A model generated the notes under the pieces. That model was not told the DNA's origin. It ran no database searches and saw nothing but the letters and a program-made list of their open reading frames with translations. From contig CAMWKH010000004.1 of NCBI GenBank assembly GCA_947174805.1, positions 62,001 to 126,000 of the forward strand: 64,000 bases of DNA, written 5' to 3'. Positions 7,941 through 17,879 of this stretch are shown piece by piece (the first letter of the stretch is position 1; each line of letters starts with the position of its first letter). The position numbers and the translations under genes were made by a program. The DNA comes from an uncultured Roseburia sp. Its GTDB lineage: Bacteria > Bacillota > Clostridia > Lachnospirales > Lachnospiraceae.

Positions 7941-9416
7941 CTACCCCTGGGATATGGTTCCATCTGGATTCACCACGACCCCGGGAGCGGAGTGTTTCTG
8001 CATAAAATCTAGTATTTTTTGTCTTTCCGCCTCATCCCTTACCAGGGATGTCTTTGTATTCTTCTGAATACATGGGACAAATCCCAGCGTCAATTTTCCC
8101 GACTCATCGATGGTTACTTTGGCAAGGCCGGTATCCTGTGTGCTGCCGCTGAACCAAAAATTGCCCAGACTATAAATTACCGGCACCCCCTCCACAAAAT
8201 CAAAGCCTTGAAGGCAGTGGGTATGGCCGCCGATGATCACATCTGCACCTGCCCTTGCAAAGGATACTGCCAAATTTTTCTGGTCTCTGCCGAAGTTACT
8301 GTCCCCCTCTGTTCCCCAGTGAATATTAACAATCACATAATCACTGTTTTTCCTGGCCTCTTTGATCACTTCTACAAATTTTGAAGGGTCTAAACTCTTT
8401 AATACACCGGGTGAAGTCTCCGTGGCCTCTTTTGTGTAATTGTAGGAACGTTCAATCTGGGTTGCAGAGACAATGGCAATTTTTCTTCCATTACACACAA
8501 AATAGTAGGGCTTGCTTGCCTCCTTAAGATTTTCCCCTGCCCCCACATGGGGGATTCCTGCCCGGTCTAAAGTTTCTAAAGTATCCAACAAAGCTTCCGG
8601 CCCGTAATCATATACATGGTTGTTAGCCACATTTACAATATCCGTGCCAAAAACTTTCAAGTTTTCCACTCGGGAGGGGTCCGCCCGAAAGGTATAAGCT
8701 TTTCCCGGAATCGCCTTTCCCCTGGTGCTGTAGGTAAACTCATTATTTACCATCATAATATCCGCAGCGTTCATCTCCTCCAAAAGTTCCGGTGAAAAAC
8801 AATCGTAGATCCCCCCGGGAGACTTATCCATATGTTTTGTGGTGACATATCCTTCTGAAAAATTCACATCCCCTGTAAACTCCAGTGTAATTTCCGACAT
8901 ACTGCTGCAGACTTTCCACTCCACGTTTTCGGTACAGTCCTGTCCGAATCCAGACTGGCTGCAGTACACAAGCCAAAGCACATGTATACTGTTCCCGGTA
9001 AGTTCATACCATATATCCTTTTTTGGAGTATTGGAACTCATCTCCTCCGCAAGCTTTAAGATACACTCGTCCCCGTACTCACCGCCCAGCCAGTTTAAAA
9101 AGGCTTCATCCACCGGATAATAACCAATGCTTTCACTGGTACAGTTCTGCAGAATAACCTGATATGCCTCGTCCATCTCCTCTATGGAGCCTGCATCCCT
9201 GGAGGCAGATACAAAAGATTCCTGTTCCTGTATATCTTCCTTTTGTTCCTCCCTGGATTCCGGCACCTCCGTCTCCTGAACCGTTAGTTCAGGACGGGTT
9301 TTTGCCCGTATATTGGCCACCGCCTCCGCCAGGTCGCGCTGACCGTTACATCCGCACAGAAAGGTAAATAAACAAACCACAAAAAGAAAACACGCTGTGT
9401 ATGGCTTCTTTTTCAT
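7941..9416 (-). CDS. CapA-family lipoprotein (poly-gamma-glutamate synthesis-type metallophosphatase fold)
   Basis: This 491-residue protein has a lipoprotein signal (lipobox LCGC, Cys23), a Glu-rich linker and, from about residue 175, a CapA/PGA_cap domain. Metal-site motifs of the calcineurin-like fold are visible: LEFTGDVNF, MVNNEFT, VANNHVYDYG, NIHWGTEG and GGHTHCLQ. In Bacillus, CapA takes part in poly-gamma-glutamate export. No capB or capC genes lie nearby, so here it is more safely called an extracellular CapA-like enzyme of unknown substrate. It starts 12 bases after ung and is probably in the same transcript. Confidence 0.85.
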   Translation of the reverse strand: MKKKPYTACFLFVVCLFTFLCGCNGQRDLAEAVANIRAKTRPELTVQETEVPESREEQKEDIQEQESFVSASRDAGSIEEMDEAYQVILQNCTSESIGYYPVDEAFLNWLGGEYGDECILKLAEEMSSNTPKKDIWYELTGNSIHVLWLVYCSQSGFGQDCTENVEWKVCSSMSEITLEFTGDVNFSEGYVTTKHMDKSPGGIYDCFSPELLEEMNAADIMMVNNEFTYSTRGKAIPGKAYTFRADPSRVENLKVFGTDIVNVANNHVYDYGPEALLDTLETLDRAGIPHVGAGENLKEASKPYYFVCNGRKIAIVSATQIERSYNYTKEATETSPGVLKSLDPSKFVEVIKEARKNSDYVIVNIHWGTEGDSNFGRDQKNLAVSFARAGADVIIGGHTHCLQGFDFVEGVPVIYSLGNFWFSGSTQDTGLAKVTIDESGKLTLGFVPCIQKNTKTSLVRDEAERQKILDFMQKHSAPGVVVNPDGTISQG

Positions 9417-9428
9417 AGCTCTCCCTCT

Positions 9429-10112
9429 CTATGATGACACATTTTCAATCTGCCAGTCTATTTTCTCTAAACCGTGACTCTCCAAGAATTCGTTCGCCTG
9501 GCTGAAATGCCTGCATCCAAAAAATCCCCGGTATGCAGACAGGGGGCTTGGATGGGGAGCTTTCAAAATTAAATGTTCTTGATTGGTAAGCATGGGAATC
9601 TTGCTCTGGGCCGGTTTGCCCCAAAGCATATAGACAATCGGCCGATTCTGGTCATTTACCGCAGAAATCACCGCATCTGTAAACTGTTCCCATCCTTTTC
9701 CCTGATGGGAATTCGCCTGGTGGGCCCGCACAGTGAGAACCGTGTTTAAAAGGAGTACCCCCTGATCGGCCCATTTTTTCAAATATCCGTTATTGGGAAT
9801 ATAACAACCGCAATCCTCCTCAAGCTCTTTATAAATATTCTGCAGGGAAGGAGGAATGTCTTTTTGAGACACAGGAACAGAAAAACTAAGTCCATGGGCC
9901 TGATTGATATTGTGATAGGGATCCTGTCCCAAAATTAATACCTTTACTTTGCTCAAAGGCGTAAAATGAAATGCGTTAAAAATATCGTCTGCCGGAGGAT
10001 ACACCACAACTTTTCCGTATTCTTCCTTTACAAAAGTATATAAATCCCTGTAATAGGGCTTCTTAAATTCACCGGAGAGCACCTCCAGCCAGTCATTGTC
10101 AATCATAGCCAT
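9429..10112 (-). CDS. ung: Uracil-DNA glycosylase, family 1
   Basis: This enzyme cuts uracil from DNA to start base-excision repair. The water-activating motif GQDPYHN and the [13 protein letters not shown] loop that enters the minor groove are both intact in 227 residues, the usual size. Two starts are possible: ATG 10112 with AGGGGG nine bases upstream, or ATG 10106, which overlaps the hisF stop as ATGA. I kept the first. Its overlap with hisF shows that it is translated from the his transcript. Confidence 0.95.
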   Translation of the reverse strand: MAMIDNDWLEVLSGEFKKPYYRDLYTFVKEEYGKVVVYPPADDIFNAFHFTPLSKVKVLILGQDPYHNINQAHGLSFSVPVSQKDIPPSLQNIYKELEEDCGCYIPNNGYLKKWADQGVLLLNTVLTVRAHQANSHQGKGWEQFTDAVISAVNDQNRPIVYMLWGKPAQSKIPMLTNQEHLILKAPHPSPLSAYRGFFGCRHFSQANEFLESHGLEKIDWQIENVSS

Positions 10113-10885
10113 TCTTCAGCTTCCCCCTGCATTCTCACAGAAACGCCTTTTTCTGCAAGATATCTTTTTAAATTCATAATCTCAAGTTCTTTATAATGGA
10201 AGAGCGATGCCGCCAAAGCAGCGTCAGCCCCTCCTGCCGTAAGCGCTTCGTAAAAATGCTCCTCTGTGCCGGCACCCCCTGAGGCAATCACAGGAATGGA
10301 CACACTGTCTGCAATCTCCCTGGTGAGCTTCAAATCATAACCTGCCTTTGTGCCGTCACAGTCCATACTGGTGAGCAGAATTTCTCCGGCGCCTAATTTT
10401 TCCACCTTTACCGCCCACTCCACAGCATCTATTCCCACGTCCACTCTGCCGCCGTTTTTATAAATATTCCAGCCCCCGTCCTCTCTCCTCCTGGCATCAA
10501 TGGCCACCACCACGCACTGGCTGCCGAATTTATCCGCCGCTTCGGAAATCAGTTCCGGCCGGTTGATGGCTGCGGAGTTGATGGAAATCTTATCCGCCCC
10601 TTCCCGGAGCAGCACTTTAAAATCCTCCACCTTACGTATGCCGCCGCCCACGGTAAAGGGAATGAATACTTTTTCCGCCACGTGCCTTACCATATCCACC
10701 ACGGTGCCTCTGGCATCGGAAGATGCGGTTATGTCCAAGAAAACCACTTCATCGGCACCTGCCTTGTCATAGGCCGCCGCAATCTCTACAGGATCCCCTG
10801 CATCCCGCAAATCCACAAAATTTACACCTTTTACTACCCTGCCGTCCTTTACATCCAGACAGGGAATAATACGTTTTGTAAACAT
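10103..10885 (-). CDS. hisF: Imidazole glycerol phosphate synthase, cyclase subunit
   Basis: HisF uses ammonia delivered by HisH to close the imidazole ring, giving imidazole glycerol phosphate and AICAR, in histidine synthesis. The beta-barrel motifs [15 protein letters not shown] (catalytic Asp), FTVGGGI, INSAAI and VIASGGAG are present in 260 residues, slightly longer than the common 252. It begins two bases after hisH and overlaps ung. The other his genes are not in the window, so this is a split his set. Confidence 0.96.
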   Translation of the reverse strand: MFTKRIIPCLDVKDGRVVKGVNFVDLRDAGDPVEIAAAYDKAGADEVVFLDITASSDARGTVVDMVRHVAEKVFIPFTVGGGIRKVEDFKVLLREGADKISINSAAINRPELISEAADKFGSQCVVVAIDARRREDGGWNIYKNGGRVDVGIDAVEWAVKVEKLGAGEILLTSMDCDGTKAGYDLKLTREIADSVSIPVIASGGAGTEEHFYEALTAGGADAALAASLFHYKELEIMNLKRYLAEKGVSVRMQGEAEEWL

Positions 10886-10887
10886 AC

Positions 10888-11505
10888 CTATACGCCTCCC
10901 TGTACTTTTGCAAAATTAGACAAAATCTTAAGTCCCACCCCGCTGCTTTTCTCCGGGTGGAACTGACATGCAAAGATGTTCTCCCATTCCACGGAAGCAT
11001 GAATGTGAGTGCTGTACTCTGTAACGGCCTTAACAATCTTCTCATCCCTTGCCTTTAAGTAGTAGGAATGCACAAAATAAACATAGGAATGGTCCTCCAC
11101 CCCCCGGAACAGCCTTCCCTGGTTCATAAATTCCAGAGAATTCCACCCGATATGGGGTATTTTAAGTCCCTCCTTGTCAGGTATCCGAAGGATATCTCCG
11201 GGGAGGAGATGCAGCCCCTCCACTCCCTGGCTTTCACTGCTGCCGTCAAAAAGAAGCTGAAGCCCCAGGCAAATCCCAAGTATGGGTTTTTTCTTTGCCC
11301 CGGCTTCCCTAAGCATCTTATCAATCTCATATTTTTTCAGTTGTTCCATGGCTGCCCCAAAAGAGCCGACCCCCGGAAGAATCACTCTGTCTGCGGCGGC
11401 CACTTCCCTCCTGTCTCTGGTAATCACACTATCTTCTCCCAGGAAACGCAGCGCTTTCTCCACGCTCTTTAAATTCCCGGCATCATAATCCAAAATTGCT
11501 ATCAT
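10888..11505 (-). CDS. hisH: Imidazole glycerol phosphate synthase, glutaminase subunit
   Basis: This class I glutamine amidotransferase produces ammonia for HisF. The 205-residue protein opens with [15 protein letters not shown], has the nucleophile elbow GICLGLQ (Cys) and ends with FHPEKSS, which carries His and Glu of the triad. It lies between a large charged membrane protein (7-base gap) and hisF (2-base gap), so all belong to one operon. Confidence 0.95.
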   Translation of the reverse strand: MIAILDYDAGNLKSVEKALRFLGEDSVITRDRREVAAADRVILPGVGSFGAAMEQLKKYEIDKMLREAGAKKKPILGICLGLQLLFDGSSESQGVEGLHLLPGDILRIPDKEGLKIPHIGWNSLEFMNQGRLFRGVEDHSYVYFVHSYYLKARDEKIVKAVTEYSTHIHASVEWENIFACQFHPEKSSGVGLKILSNFAKVQGGV

Positions 11506-11512
11506 ATTTTTC

Positions 11513-13060
11513 CTATTCTTCCACTTCTTCCAAAAGGCCCAGACTCTTTACAATGTCATAAATACGTCTTGTGTACTCTTTGCGGTCATGAAGAGCATAA
11601 ATCTCCCTAGCTGTCTCCGGGCTTACGCTGAATTTTTCTCCCAGCTGAAGGACAATATCCTCCTCCAAGGCAGTAAACTCATTCTCCGCACCGGATTCCA
11701 CGGCCAATTCAAGATTTACGTCATATCTTCCCAAAGCACATATGTAAGAATCCAGAGATTTCCTGTACTGTCCTGCCAGATACAGACTCTCACCGGCCTG
11801 ATACTCATTTTGTACCAACGCTAATACAACTACTTTATTGTACAGCTCCTTTTCTCCCTCTTTCAGCTTCATCCCCTCTAAAATCTGATAGGCCTTAACA
11901 TAATCCCCATCTTTATAGGCTGCTGATGCCGAGGATGCATCATTATTATAATTTAAAAGACTGGAACTGAGCAAAATAAACAAAGCAATGGAAGCGCCCA
12001 TAACGAATATTAAAATAACCGGCCCTCTTGGCAGGGGCGGAGACAAATCCACCTCTTTTGGCTTTTTCGGCTTCTTCGGTTTCTTTGGCTTCTTCTCTTT
12101 TGGTTTCTTCTGTTTCTTTTGCTTTGGTTTCTTCTCTTTCTTCTTCTTTTTCTTTTTCTCCTTTTTATCTTCTTCCTCAGGCACCGGCTCTCCCTGTCCT
12201 GCTCCATTCAGCTCCTGTAATATCTGAAGATTTTCGTCTGTAATACTTCCCAACTCCTGATTGTCCAACCCAGCAGCGGAAGAGGATGCGCTGTTTGAAC
12301 CTGCCGAAGCTCCCTTTTTTCCTCCCTGGATCTCTTCCTCATCATCTTCCCCAAAAAGTGCCCGGGAAAGTCTTTTGAAAAAGGATTCACCTTTTTCCTT
12401 TTTTTCTTTTTTCTTCTTTTTCCTCTTTTTCTTTTTCCCTGAGGAATCCTCCTCGTCTCCCACAATCTCTTCCAGGCTGACCTCTGTAACTTCCGGATCC
12501 TCCTGAACCTGCTCTTTATTTTCATCTGCCTTTAGCATGCTTCCAATGTCGGAAAGCTCCTCGTCATTCTGAGATACTTCTGACAAAAGATCCATTAACT
12601 CCTTCTCGTCCTGGGATCTCTCCTCCCCCTCCGGGGCCTTTTCTCCCTGCCCTAAAGACTCATCTCCCCCCTTAGGGGAATTTTCTTCAAGAGGATTTGC
12701 CTGTCCGTCTCCCTCCGCCGGCTGTGTCCAGCCATCATCTTCCATCGTGTTGACTTCAAAGCCCTCCTCATCCTTTTTCCCTTCTCCGTCAACAGACTCT
12801 GTCTTCGGTTTCTGTGCACTTTCTACAATACCCTCTAAATTATCAAAAAATTCCTGCTCCGAAGGTCCTTCCTCAGCACCTTCCTCTCTGTCTATCTCTT
12901 TCTCAAAATCCTGGACAAACTCCTCCATATCCATATGCTCCAACTCTTTTTCAAAGTCGGCCATATAATCAGAACTTTTTTTCTCCTGAACCTGACGCTT
13001 GTGCTCTGGAGAGATATTACTCAGCAAGGAGTCTAAATAATCTTCCGTCTTGTTGTCCAC
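11513..13060 (-). CDS. Charged single-pass membrane protein with TPR-like C-terminus, unknown function
   Basis: No known family is recognised over the whole 515 residues. Residues 1 to about 200 are very acidic and low in complexity. Residues about 205-345 are lysine-rich, with runs of KKKKK and repeated KPKKPKK units. One hydrophobic segment follows near residues 350-372 (ILIFVMGASIALFILLSS), then about 140 residues with a TPR-like rhythm (AYKDGDYVKAYQILEGM, LYLAGQYRKSLDSYICAL). By the positive-inside rule the lysine-rich part is cytoplasmic and the helical part external. GTG 13060 follows GGGAGG. It leads the hisH-hisF-ung-capA run, though a functional tie is not apparent. Confidence 0.65.
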   Translation of the reverse strand: MDNKTEDYLDSLLSNISPEHKRQVQEKKSSDYMADFEKELEHMDMEEFVQDFEKEIDREEGAEEGPSEQEFFDNLEGIVESAQKPKTESVDGEGKKDEEGFEVNTMEDDGWTQPAEGDGQANPLEENSPKGGDESLGQGEKAPEGEERSQDEKELMDLLSEVSQNDEELSDIGSMLKADENKEQVQEDPEVTEVSLEEIVGDEEDSSGKKKKRKKKKKEKKEKGESFFKRLSRALFGEDDEEEIQGGKKGASAGSNSASSSAAGLDNQELGSITDENLQILQELNGAGQGEPVPEEEDKKEKKKKKKKEKKPKQKKQKKPKEKKPKKPKKPKKPKEVDLSPPLPRGPVILIFVMGASIALFILLSSSLLNYNNDASSASAAYKDGDYVKAYQILEGMKLKEGEKELYNKVVVLALVQNEYQAGESLYLAGQYRKSLDSYICALGRYDVNLELAVESGAENEFTALEEDIVLQLGEKFSVSPETAREIYALHDRKEYTRRIYDIVKSLGLLEEVEE

Positions 13061-13120
13061 TGCGATACCTCCCTGTATCCTATATTATCCTAGGAACTGT
13101 CCAGTCCCTTAACTTATGAA

Positions 13121-13146
13121 GGGATGTGATGATAACATCACATCCC
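13121..13146. terminator. Perfect 11-bp hairpin after cheV
   Basis: Arms GGGATGTGATG and CATCACATCCC flank ATAA. The hairpin lies 25 bases after the cheV stop on the minus strand and just before the promoter region of the next gene. No strong T run follows, so it may be a weak terminator, an RNA-stabilising stem or an operator. Confidence 0.45.
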
Positions 13147-13170
13147 AATATCATCGTTCCATATGTCTGG

Positions 13171-14085
13171 TTAATCAAAACTACTTGTGTCAATTAATCT
13201 ATCAATAGCCTCAACCAGATTTCCAATCTCAGGTTTTGTAAGCTGTGCATCCGCACCAAGTTCCTCTCCTTTGCGGCGCATCTCTTCATTTACCAGGGAA
13301 GAGAAAATTACAACAGGAATCTTCTTTATCTGTTCATCTTCTTTTGCCAGCTTGGTGAGACGGTGACCGTCCATAAGCGGCATCTCAATATCTGTAATAA
13401 TACAGTGAACATTTTTGTATAACGTCCCTGCTTTTTTAAACTCACAAATCTTGTCCCAGGCTTCCTGTCCGTTCATCGTGACAATCTGCCTTGTATAACC
13501 AGATTTCTTTAAGCAGTCCGTAATCAGTTTGCTCAAAAGCGGGGAATCCTCTGCAATCAAAATAGGATTATCGCTTCGGTCACGGTTTGCATCAATATAA
13601 GCATCAATGTCAGAGACTTTCAAACCTGTCTCCGGACTGATATCCGTAACGATTTTCTCAAAATCCAAAATGATGATTAATTTGTCATCCATCTTAATCA
13701 CACCTGTGGATACACCGGTCTCACTGGAATTAATCGTTGCATCCGGCTTGATGATATCCTCCCAGGAAACCCTGTGGATACCGATTACCTCATCCACATG
13801 AAAGGCTATATTCAGCTTATTAAAATTCGTAATAATGAATAAACCTTTATTTTCATCCTCCTCAATGCCAATACAACGCTTTAAGTTAATAACCGTAATC
13901 ATCAAATCCCTGGGCATAAAAACACCCTCCACACAGGGATTTGCATTGGGAATAGGAGTCACCGGCTGGTATGATAAAATCTCTTTGATTTTCGACACAT
14001 TTATCCCGTAATGATTCTGCCCCAGCGCAAATTCCAACACCTCCAACTCATTCGTTCCACTCTCCAAAAGTATATTTGTATCCAT
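13171..14085 (-). CDS. cheV: Chemotaxis coupling protein CheV (CheW-REC)
   Basis: This 304-residue protein has an N-terminal CheW-like domain (about residues 1-160), which couples chemoreceptors to CheA, and a C-terminal receiver domain with phosphoacceptor Asp232 in ITDIEMPLMDG and the conserved Lys in QLTKPE. It adapts the chemotaxis response when phosphorylated by CheA. No other chemotaxis or flagellar gene is in the window, so it is an outlying member of that system. ATG 14085 follows GGGAGG. An extended -10 TGCTATAAT lies upstream. Confidence 0.93.
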   Translation of the reverse strand: MDTNILLESGTNELEVLEFALGQNHYGINVSKIKEILSYQPVTPIPNANPCVEGVFMPRDLMITVINLKRCIGIEEDENKGLFIITNFNKLNIAFHVDEVIGIHRVSWEDIIKPDATINSSETGVSTGVIKMDDKLIIILDFEKIVTDISPETGLKVSDIDAYIDANRDRSDNPILIAEDSPLLSKLITDCLKKSGYTRQIVTMNGQEAWDKICEFKKAGTLYKNVHCIITDIEMPLMDGHRLTKLAKEDEQIKKIPVVIFSSLVNEEMRRKGEELGADAQLTKPEIGNLVEAIDRLIDTSSFD

Positions 14086-14128
14086 AAACCTATCTCCTCC
14101 CGGCGCACATTAAGTCTAATCTTATTCT

Positions 14129-14134
14129 ATTATA
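14129..14134 (-). promoter_or_regulatory. Extended -10 element upstream of cheV
   Basis: The minus strand reads TGCTATAAT, a perfect -10 with TGn extension, about 45 bases before ATG 14085. No good -35 is visible at the right spacing, as is common with extended -10 promoters. Confidence 0.5.
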
Positions 14135-14173
14135 GCATAAATTTTATCATTGTATATTGTTTTTTTTAATTTT

Positions 14174-14923
14174 TTACAAATTTATCAAAAATTGATTTCC
14201 ATTCATTGTCACTTTTAACTGTATGCCTGAGACATCGCTGATGTCCTCCGGCACCTGGAAAAGCAATACCGTCTCCGCTGTTCCCCCGGCCTCCAGATCC
14301 GCCTGATATGTACTTAAATCATTTAACAGAATCGTCGTCTGGGCCGGCACTGTCTGTTCTCCGTTAATCACCGCCGCAAAACTGGGGGTCATTGCAAGTA
14401 TATCAACATGAAGGTCCTGGCCGGACGTATTCGCCAAATTATACTTTACCACAAGAAACTGTTTGCCCGCTTCCGCATCCACTGCGTAGTAGTCTTCGGC
14501 CATATAGGATTTTGTCAGTTCATGCCCCGTATAATCCGCCGAAATCACCCCTAAATCCAGAGCCTGATTCATAGTAGCCCCTGCATTTTCCGGCTGTGAC
14601 TCTTCCGGTGTCCCAGAAACCTGACCTCCGTCCACAGCCTCCGCAGGTTCCTCCGTGTCAAGGTTCTCCTGGGGCAGTTCCTCATTCTCCGGCAAAAGTT
14701 CTATCTCCGTCTCCGAAGAACCTTCTCCCTCCAACACATCGGGCCTGACAAAAACTTCGCCGTCCTGCTGGTAGGTATTAAACTTTGCCACTGCCTGTGC
14801 CGAATAATTTACAATCATGGACTGCTCTTCCGCCGTCATCTCATACATTGCATCCCCGCAGCCGGACAGGGTAACCGCCATTGCAAAAAGCACTGCCGTA
14901 ATCTTCATCCGTGAATTTTTCAT
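14174..14923 (-). CDS. Lipoprotein with C-terminal DUF4352-like beta domain
   Basis: ATG 14923 begins MKNSRMKITAV behind GTGGAGG and gives 249 residues; an upstream ATG at 14980 lacks a binding site. The signal peptide ends in the lipobox LSGC (Cys22). An acidic, low-complexity linker (about residues 50-115) leads to a beta-rich domain (residues 120-249) resembling the DUF4352/telomeric-repeat-factor-like fold, with segments KQFLVVKYNLANTSG and TVLLFQVPEDI. That assignment is from the pattern only. The gene lies upstream of cheV and downstream of a two-component pair, so it may be a target or partner of that sensor. Confidence 0.65.
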   Translation of the reverse strand: MKNSRMKITAVLFAMAVTLSGCGDAMYEMTAEEQSMIVNYSAQAVAKFNTYQQDGEVFVRPDVLEGEGSSETEIELLPENEELPQENLDTEEPAEAVDGGQVSGTPEESQPENAGATMNQALDLGVISADYTGHELTKSYMAEDYYAVDAEAGKQFLVVKYNLANTSGQDLHVDILAMTPSFAAVINGEQTVPAQTTILLNDLSTYQADLEAGGTAETVLLFQVPEDISDVSGIQLKVTMNGNQFLINL

Positions 14924-15007
14924 TCTGTGCCTCCACTGCTTTTTCTTAATAAAAATATCTATCATTATACATTTCATCATATCATTTTTTCAGAAAATGG
15001 GCAACCA

Positions 15008-16492
15008 TTAATTATTTTTTGTGTCAAGTTCTATCCAAAACTCCACGCCGTTCTCGTGATTGATCACGCCGCATTCCCGGTGAAATGAATCCATAATAGC
15101 CTTTACTATGGAAAGTCCGATTCCGCTCCCCCCGTATTCCCTAGTCCTGGCTTTGTCCACCTTATAAAATTTAATCCAGATTCTGTCCAAATCCTCCTGG
15201 GGTATCAATTTCCCTGTATTGAAAATGGAAAGCCTGACATAATCCCTATGTTTTGTATAGCGGATTCTGATTTCCTTTTCAAAATCTGCATGGTGAATGG
15301 CATTGCTGAGATAGTTTGTCACTACCTCCTCCACTTTAAATTCATCTGCCCATACATACATCGGCTCATTTGTCTCAAAAATTAAGTCTATCCCATTTTG
15401 TTTTAACAGGATTGAGGAGGAATTCACAACGCCCAAGACCAGCTCCGTCAGATTAAAACGCTCCATGGCCACTTTGTCATTGCCGAATTCCAGCTGGTTT
15501 AATGTGAGAAGCTTTTTCACCATCTGGTTCATCTTATCCGCCTCGTCCATTATCACCTCACAGTAAAAGTTCCTGCTCTGCTCATCCTCGTTGATACATT
15601 CTATAAGCCCTTCCGCATACCCCTGTATCAGGGCCAGAGGGGTTTTTAACTCATGGGACACATTGGATAAAAACTCCCTGCGCATCTCGTCGATCTGAAT
15701 TTTTTTCTCAATGTCAATCTGAAGTTCATTGTTGGCGCTTTTCAATTCTGAAATGGTCTTTTCCAGGGTTTCCGACAAAACATTGATATGCTCCCCCAGC
15801 TGGTCAATCTCTGTCTCCCCTTTTCTGCTGTATTTTGCATTAAAATCAAGCTCCGCCATGCGTTTGGAAATATCTGTAAGTTCCAGAATGGGATTGGCAA
15901 TCTTTTTTGACACAAATACACTGATGATAGTGCTTAAAATCACCGCCAGGACACCAATATAACCCAGAAAACGGTTGGAAATCCAGGCGTTTTCCCGGAT
16001 ACTCTCCAAAGCGGTCCGCATCAGAATCAGATTCCCGTCATCCAATGTGCCCCAGAGCACCAGATATTCCGAACCTAATCTTGCATCTATCTGCCTCTCC
16101 AACACATAATTATCGGACTCGTCCACAATCTCTGTCATACTATCCGCAGGATTCCCAAGGAGCACCTCCATAAACGTCTTCCTGAGCAAATCCACATCGT
16201 TCACCGAGGCCCGGATGACAGAGCTGTCCGCACTGATTACCATTATGGAAATATTATCGTTAGCACAGATATTCTCAAATTCCACATCAAAAGATTCATT
16301 GTCCAAAACCCCCTCCCGGCTTGCGCTGTTAATGGTGGAAAAACCGTCCAGCATGGCATCCTGTTTGTTGTAGGTATAGTACCCCTCCAGGAAAGTATTA
16401 TTTAAAAACCAGCACAGTAAAACTGTGCCGGCCACCAATGCCACGATGGTTGCTGTCAGCTGTCTGGCCAGAGAATTTTTTACCATCCTCAT
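15008..16492 (-). CDS. Sensor histidine kinase (HAMP-HisKA-HATPase)
   Basis: This 494-residue class I kinase has a transmembrane helix (about 10-30), an extracellular sensing region (31-165), a second helix (about 172-192), a HAMP linker, the HisKA motif NVSHELKTPLALI with phosphoacceptor His280, and an ATP-binding domain with ISNAIHHA-like N box and GGSGIGLSI G box. Its ATG overlaps the stop of the response-regulator gene as ATGA, so the two are co-translated. The input signal is unknown. The layout resembles envelope-stress or wall-sensing pairs of Firmicutes. Confidence 0.92.
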   Translation of the reverse strand: MRMVKNSLARQLTATIVALVAGTVLLCWFLNNTFLEGYYTYNKQDAMLDGFSTINSASREGVLDNESFDVEFENICANDNISIMVISADSSVIRASVNDVDLLRKTFMEVLLGNPADSMTEIVDESDNYVLERQIDARLGSEYLVLWGTLDDGNLILMRTALESIRENAWISNRFLGYIGVLAVILSTIISVFVSKKIANPILELTDISKRMAELDFNAKYSRKGETEIDQLGEHINVLSETLEKTISELKSANNELQIDIEKKIQIDEMRREFLSNVSHELKTPLALIQGYAEGLIECINEDEQSRNFYCEVIMDEADKMNQMVKKLLTLNQLEFGNDKVAMERFNLTELVLGVVNSSSILLKQNGIDLIFETNEPMYVWADEFKVEEVVTNYLSNAIHHADFEKEIRIRYTKHRDYVRLSIFNTGKLIPQEDLDRIWIKFYKVDKARTREYGGSGIGLSIVKAIMDSFHRECGVINHENGVEFWIELDTKNN

Positions 16493-17169
16493 GCGTCTAC
16501 CTCAAATTTGTACCCCATCCCCCATATGGTCTTAATATATTCCCCCTTCGCCCCAAGCTTGCTCCGAAGCTTTTTCACATGGGTGTCAATGGTCCGGGCA
16601 TCCCCAAAATAGTCATAATTCCAAACATGATTCAAAATTTTTTCCCTGGATAGGGCGATACCGGAATTTTCCACAAAGTAGGCCAGAAGTTCAAACTCTT
16701 TGTAGCTTAAATCCACACGTGCGCCTTCCACAGTGACCATATGGGCCATTTTGTCAATCTTAATGCCCCCCACTTCCACGCTCTCCTCCTGGGTGAGTTT
16801 ATTGGACCTGCGGAGTATGGCCTCCACACGGGCTACCAGAATTTTGGGACTGAAAGGTTTGGAGATATACTCATCCACCCCCAGTTCAAACCCCAAAAGC
16901 TCATCGGATTCATCTCCTTTTGCTGTCAGCATTATAATAGGAACTTTTGATGTTTCCCGGATTTCCCGGCACACATCCCAGCCGTTTATTTTAGGCATCA
17001 TCACATCTAAAATCACCAGAGCAATGTCTTTGTCCCGGTAGAATATATCCAGGGCAGCTTCCCCGTCCCCTGCCTCGGCCACATCAAAATTGTTCCGCAT
17101 GAGAAAATCCTTCACCAGCTTGCGCATCCGGCTCTCGTCGTCTACTACTAAAATCTTTATTTTATCCAT
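16489..17169 (-). CDS. OmpR/PhoB-type response regulator
   Basis: This 226-residue regulator has a receiver domain with acidic pocket DDE (residues 10-12) and phosphoacceptor Asp55 in LDVMMPKINGWD, Lys in SKPFSPK, and a winged-helix DNA-binding domain (about 130-226) ending in WGMGYKFE. It pairs with the kinase downstream through a 4-base overlap. A possible extended -10 (TGTTATAGT) lies at 17220-17225 on the minus strand. Confidence 0.93.
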   Translation of the reverse strand: MDKIKILVVDDESRMRKLVKDFLMRNNFDVAEAGDGEAALDIFYRDKDIALVILDVMMPKINGWDVCREIRETSKVPIIMLTAKGDESDELLGFELGVDEYISKPFSPKILVARVEAILRRSNKLTQEESVEVGGIKIDKMAHMVTVEGARVDLSYKEFELLAYFVENSGIALSREKILNHVWNYDYFGDARTIDTHVKKLRSKLGAKGEYIKTIWGMGYKFEVDA

Positions 17170-17255
17170 AAATTTATTTCTCCTTTATCTGCCAATGACG
17201 TACTTTATGTACTAAAAGAACTATAACAGATAAACATGAAAAATCCGTGTTCTTA

Positions 17256-17867
17256 TCACTGCTGCTCCTGCTCTCTTAGGGCTTTTTCCCTTTCCTTTAA
17301 CTGTTCCTCTTTCTCTTCCAGTTTGGATTCCCAGTTTTCGTATTTTTCAATCAGTTCGTTTTCATAATTTATAATATTGATGTTCCCGCTGGTGGCTGTC
17401 ACCGCAAACATTCCCGCCACAATAAGGATTAATATCACGTTGAAAAAAAAACTGGCCCGAAACTTCGTTTTAAAATTTACATTTTGCACCTTTTTTTCCG
17501 TCACCACTTTTTTTACCACTTTTACATTTTGCCTTGGCACTGCTTCCTGGTCACCGGAACCTGATTTCTCCGCCGCCCTCAGGCTTCCCCTTGATGCTGC
17601 CACAGGAATGGGGGGAATATTTTCTGTCATAAAATAGGGAACCGACATCAAGTATTCCTGCATGGTGCTTAAAAAATGATACCCTACCGGGGTCTCAAAT
17701 AATTTTTGATTGATGAGCTGACAGTAGACTTTCAACACTGTCTCCGGGTCATCCATCTGGGTATGTTCTTTTACATAGCGGATTCCGTCTATTTCTCGCT
17801 GTGCCTTATCCCTCATCTCTCCATTGGGAAATGCAAAGCCTCCGGCTTCATAAGGGTTTCTTCTCAT
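17256..17867 (-). CDS. Membrane-anchored coiled-coil protein, unknown family
   Basis: I do not recognise this 203-residue protein. Its N-terminal half (about 1-85) looks like a folded helical domain, followed by a basic stretch rich in KVVKKVV, a single transmembrane helix (about 143-165, FFFNVILILIVAGMF) and a C-terminal coiled coil very rich in Glu and Lys (170-203). It starts 12 bases after the diguanylate cyclase gene with AGGAGG in the gap, so it is the second gene of that operon and may be its membrane partner or effector. Confidence 0.6.
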   Translation of the reverse strand: MRRNPYEAGGFAFPNGEMRDKAQREIDGIRYVKEHTQMDDPETVLKVYCQLINQKLFETPVGYHFLSTMQEYLMSVPYFMTENIPPIPVAASRGSLRAAEKSGSGDQEAVPRQNVKVVKKVVTEKKVQNVNFKTKFRASFFFNVILILIVAGMFAVTATSGNINIINYENELIEKYENWESKLEEKEEQLKEREKALREQEQQ

Positions 17868-17879
17868 GTTTTCTTCCTC

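Noticed and set aside
7862-7963. A 34-codon upstream extension of gpmI
   Set aside because: It lacks a binding site, is not part of the family, and the internal ATG at 7861 has GAAGGAG at proper distance.
11988-12243. Open frames on the plus strand rich in Phe and Ser across the 515-residue gene
   Set aside because: They are mirror images of the lysine-rich, low-complexity codons (AAA/AAG) of the minus-strand gene and have no binding site.
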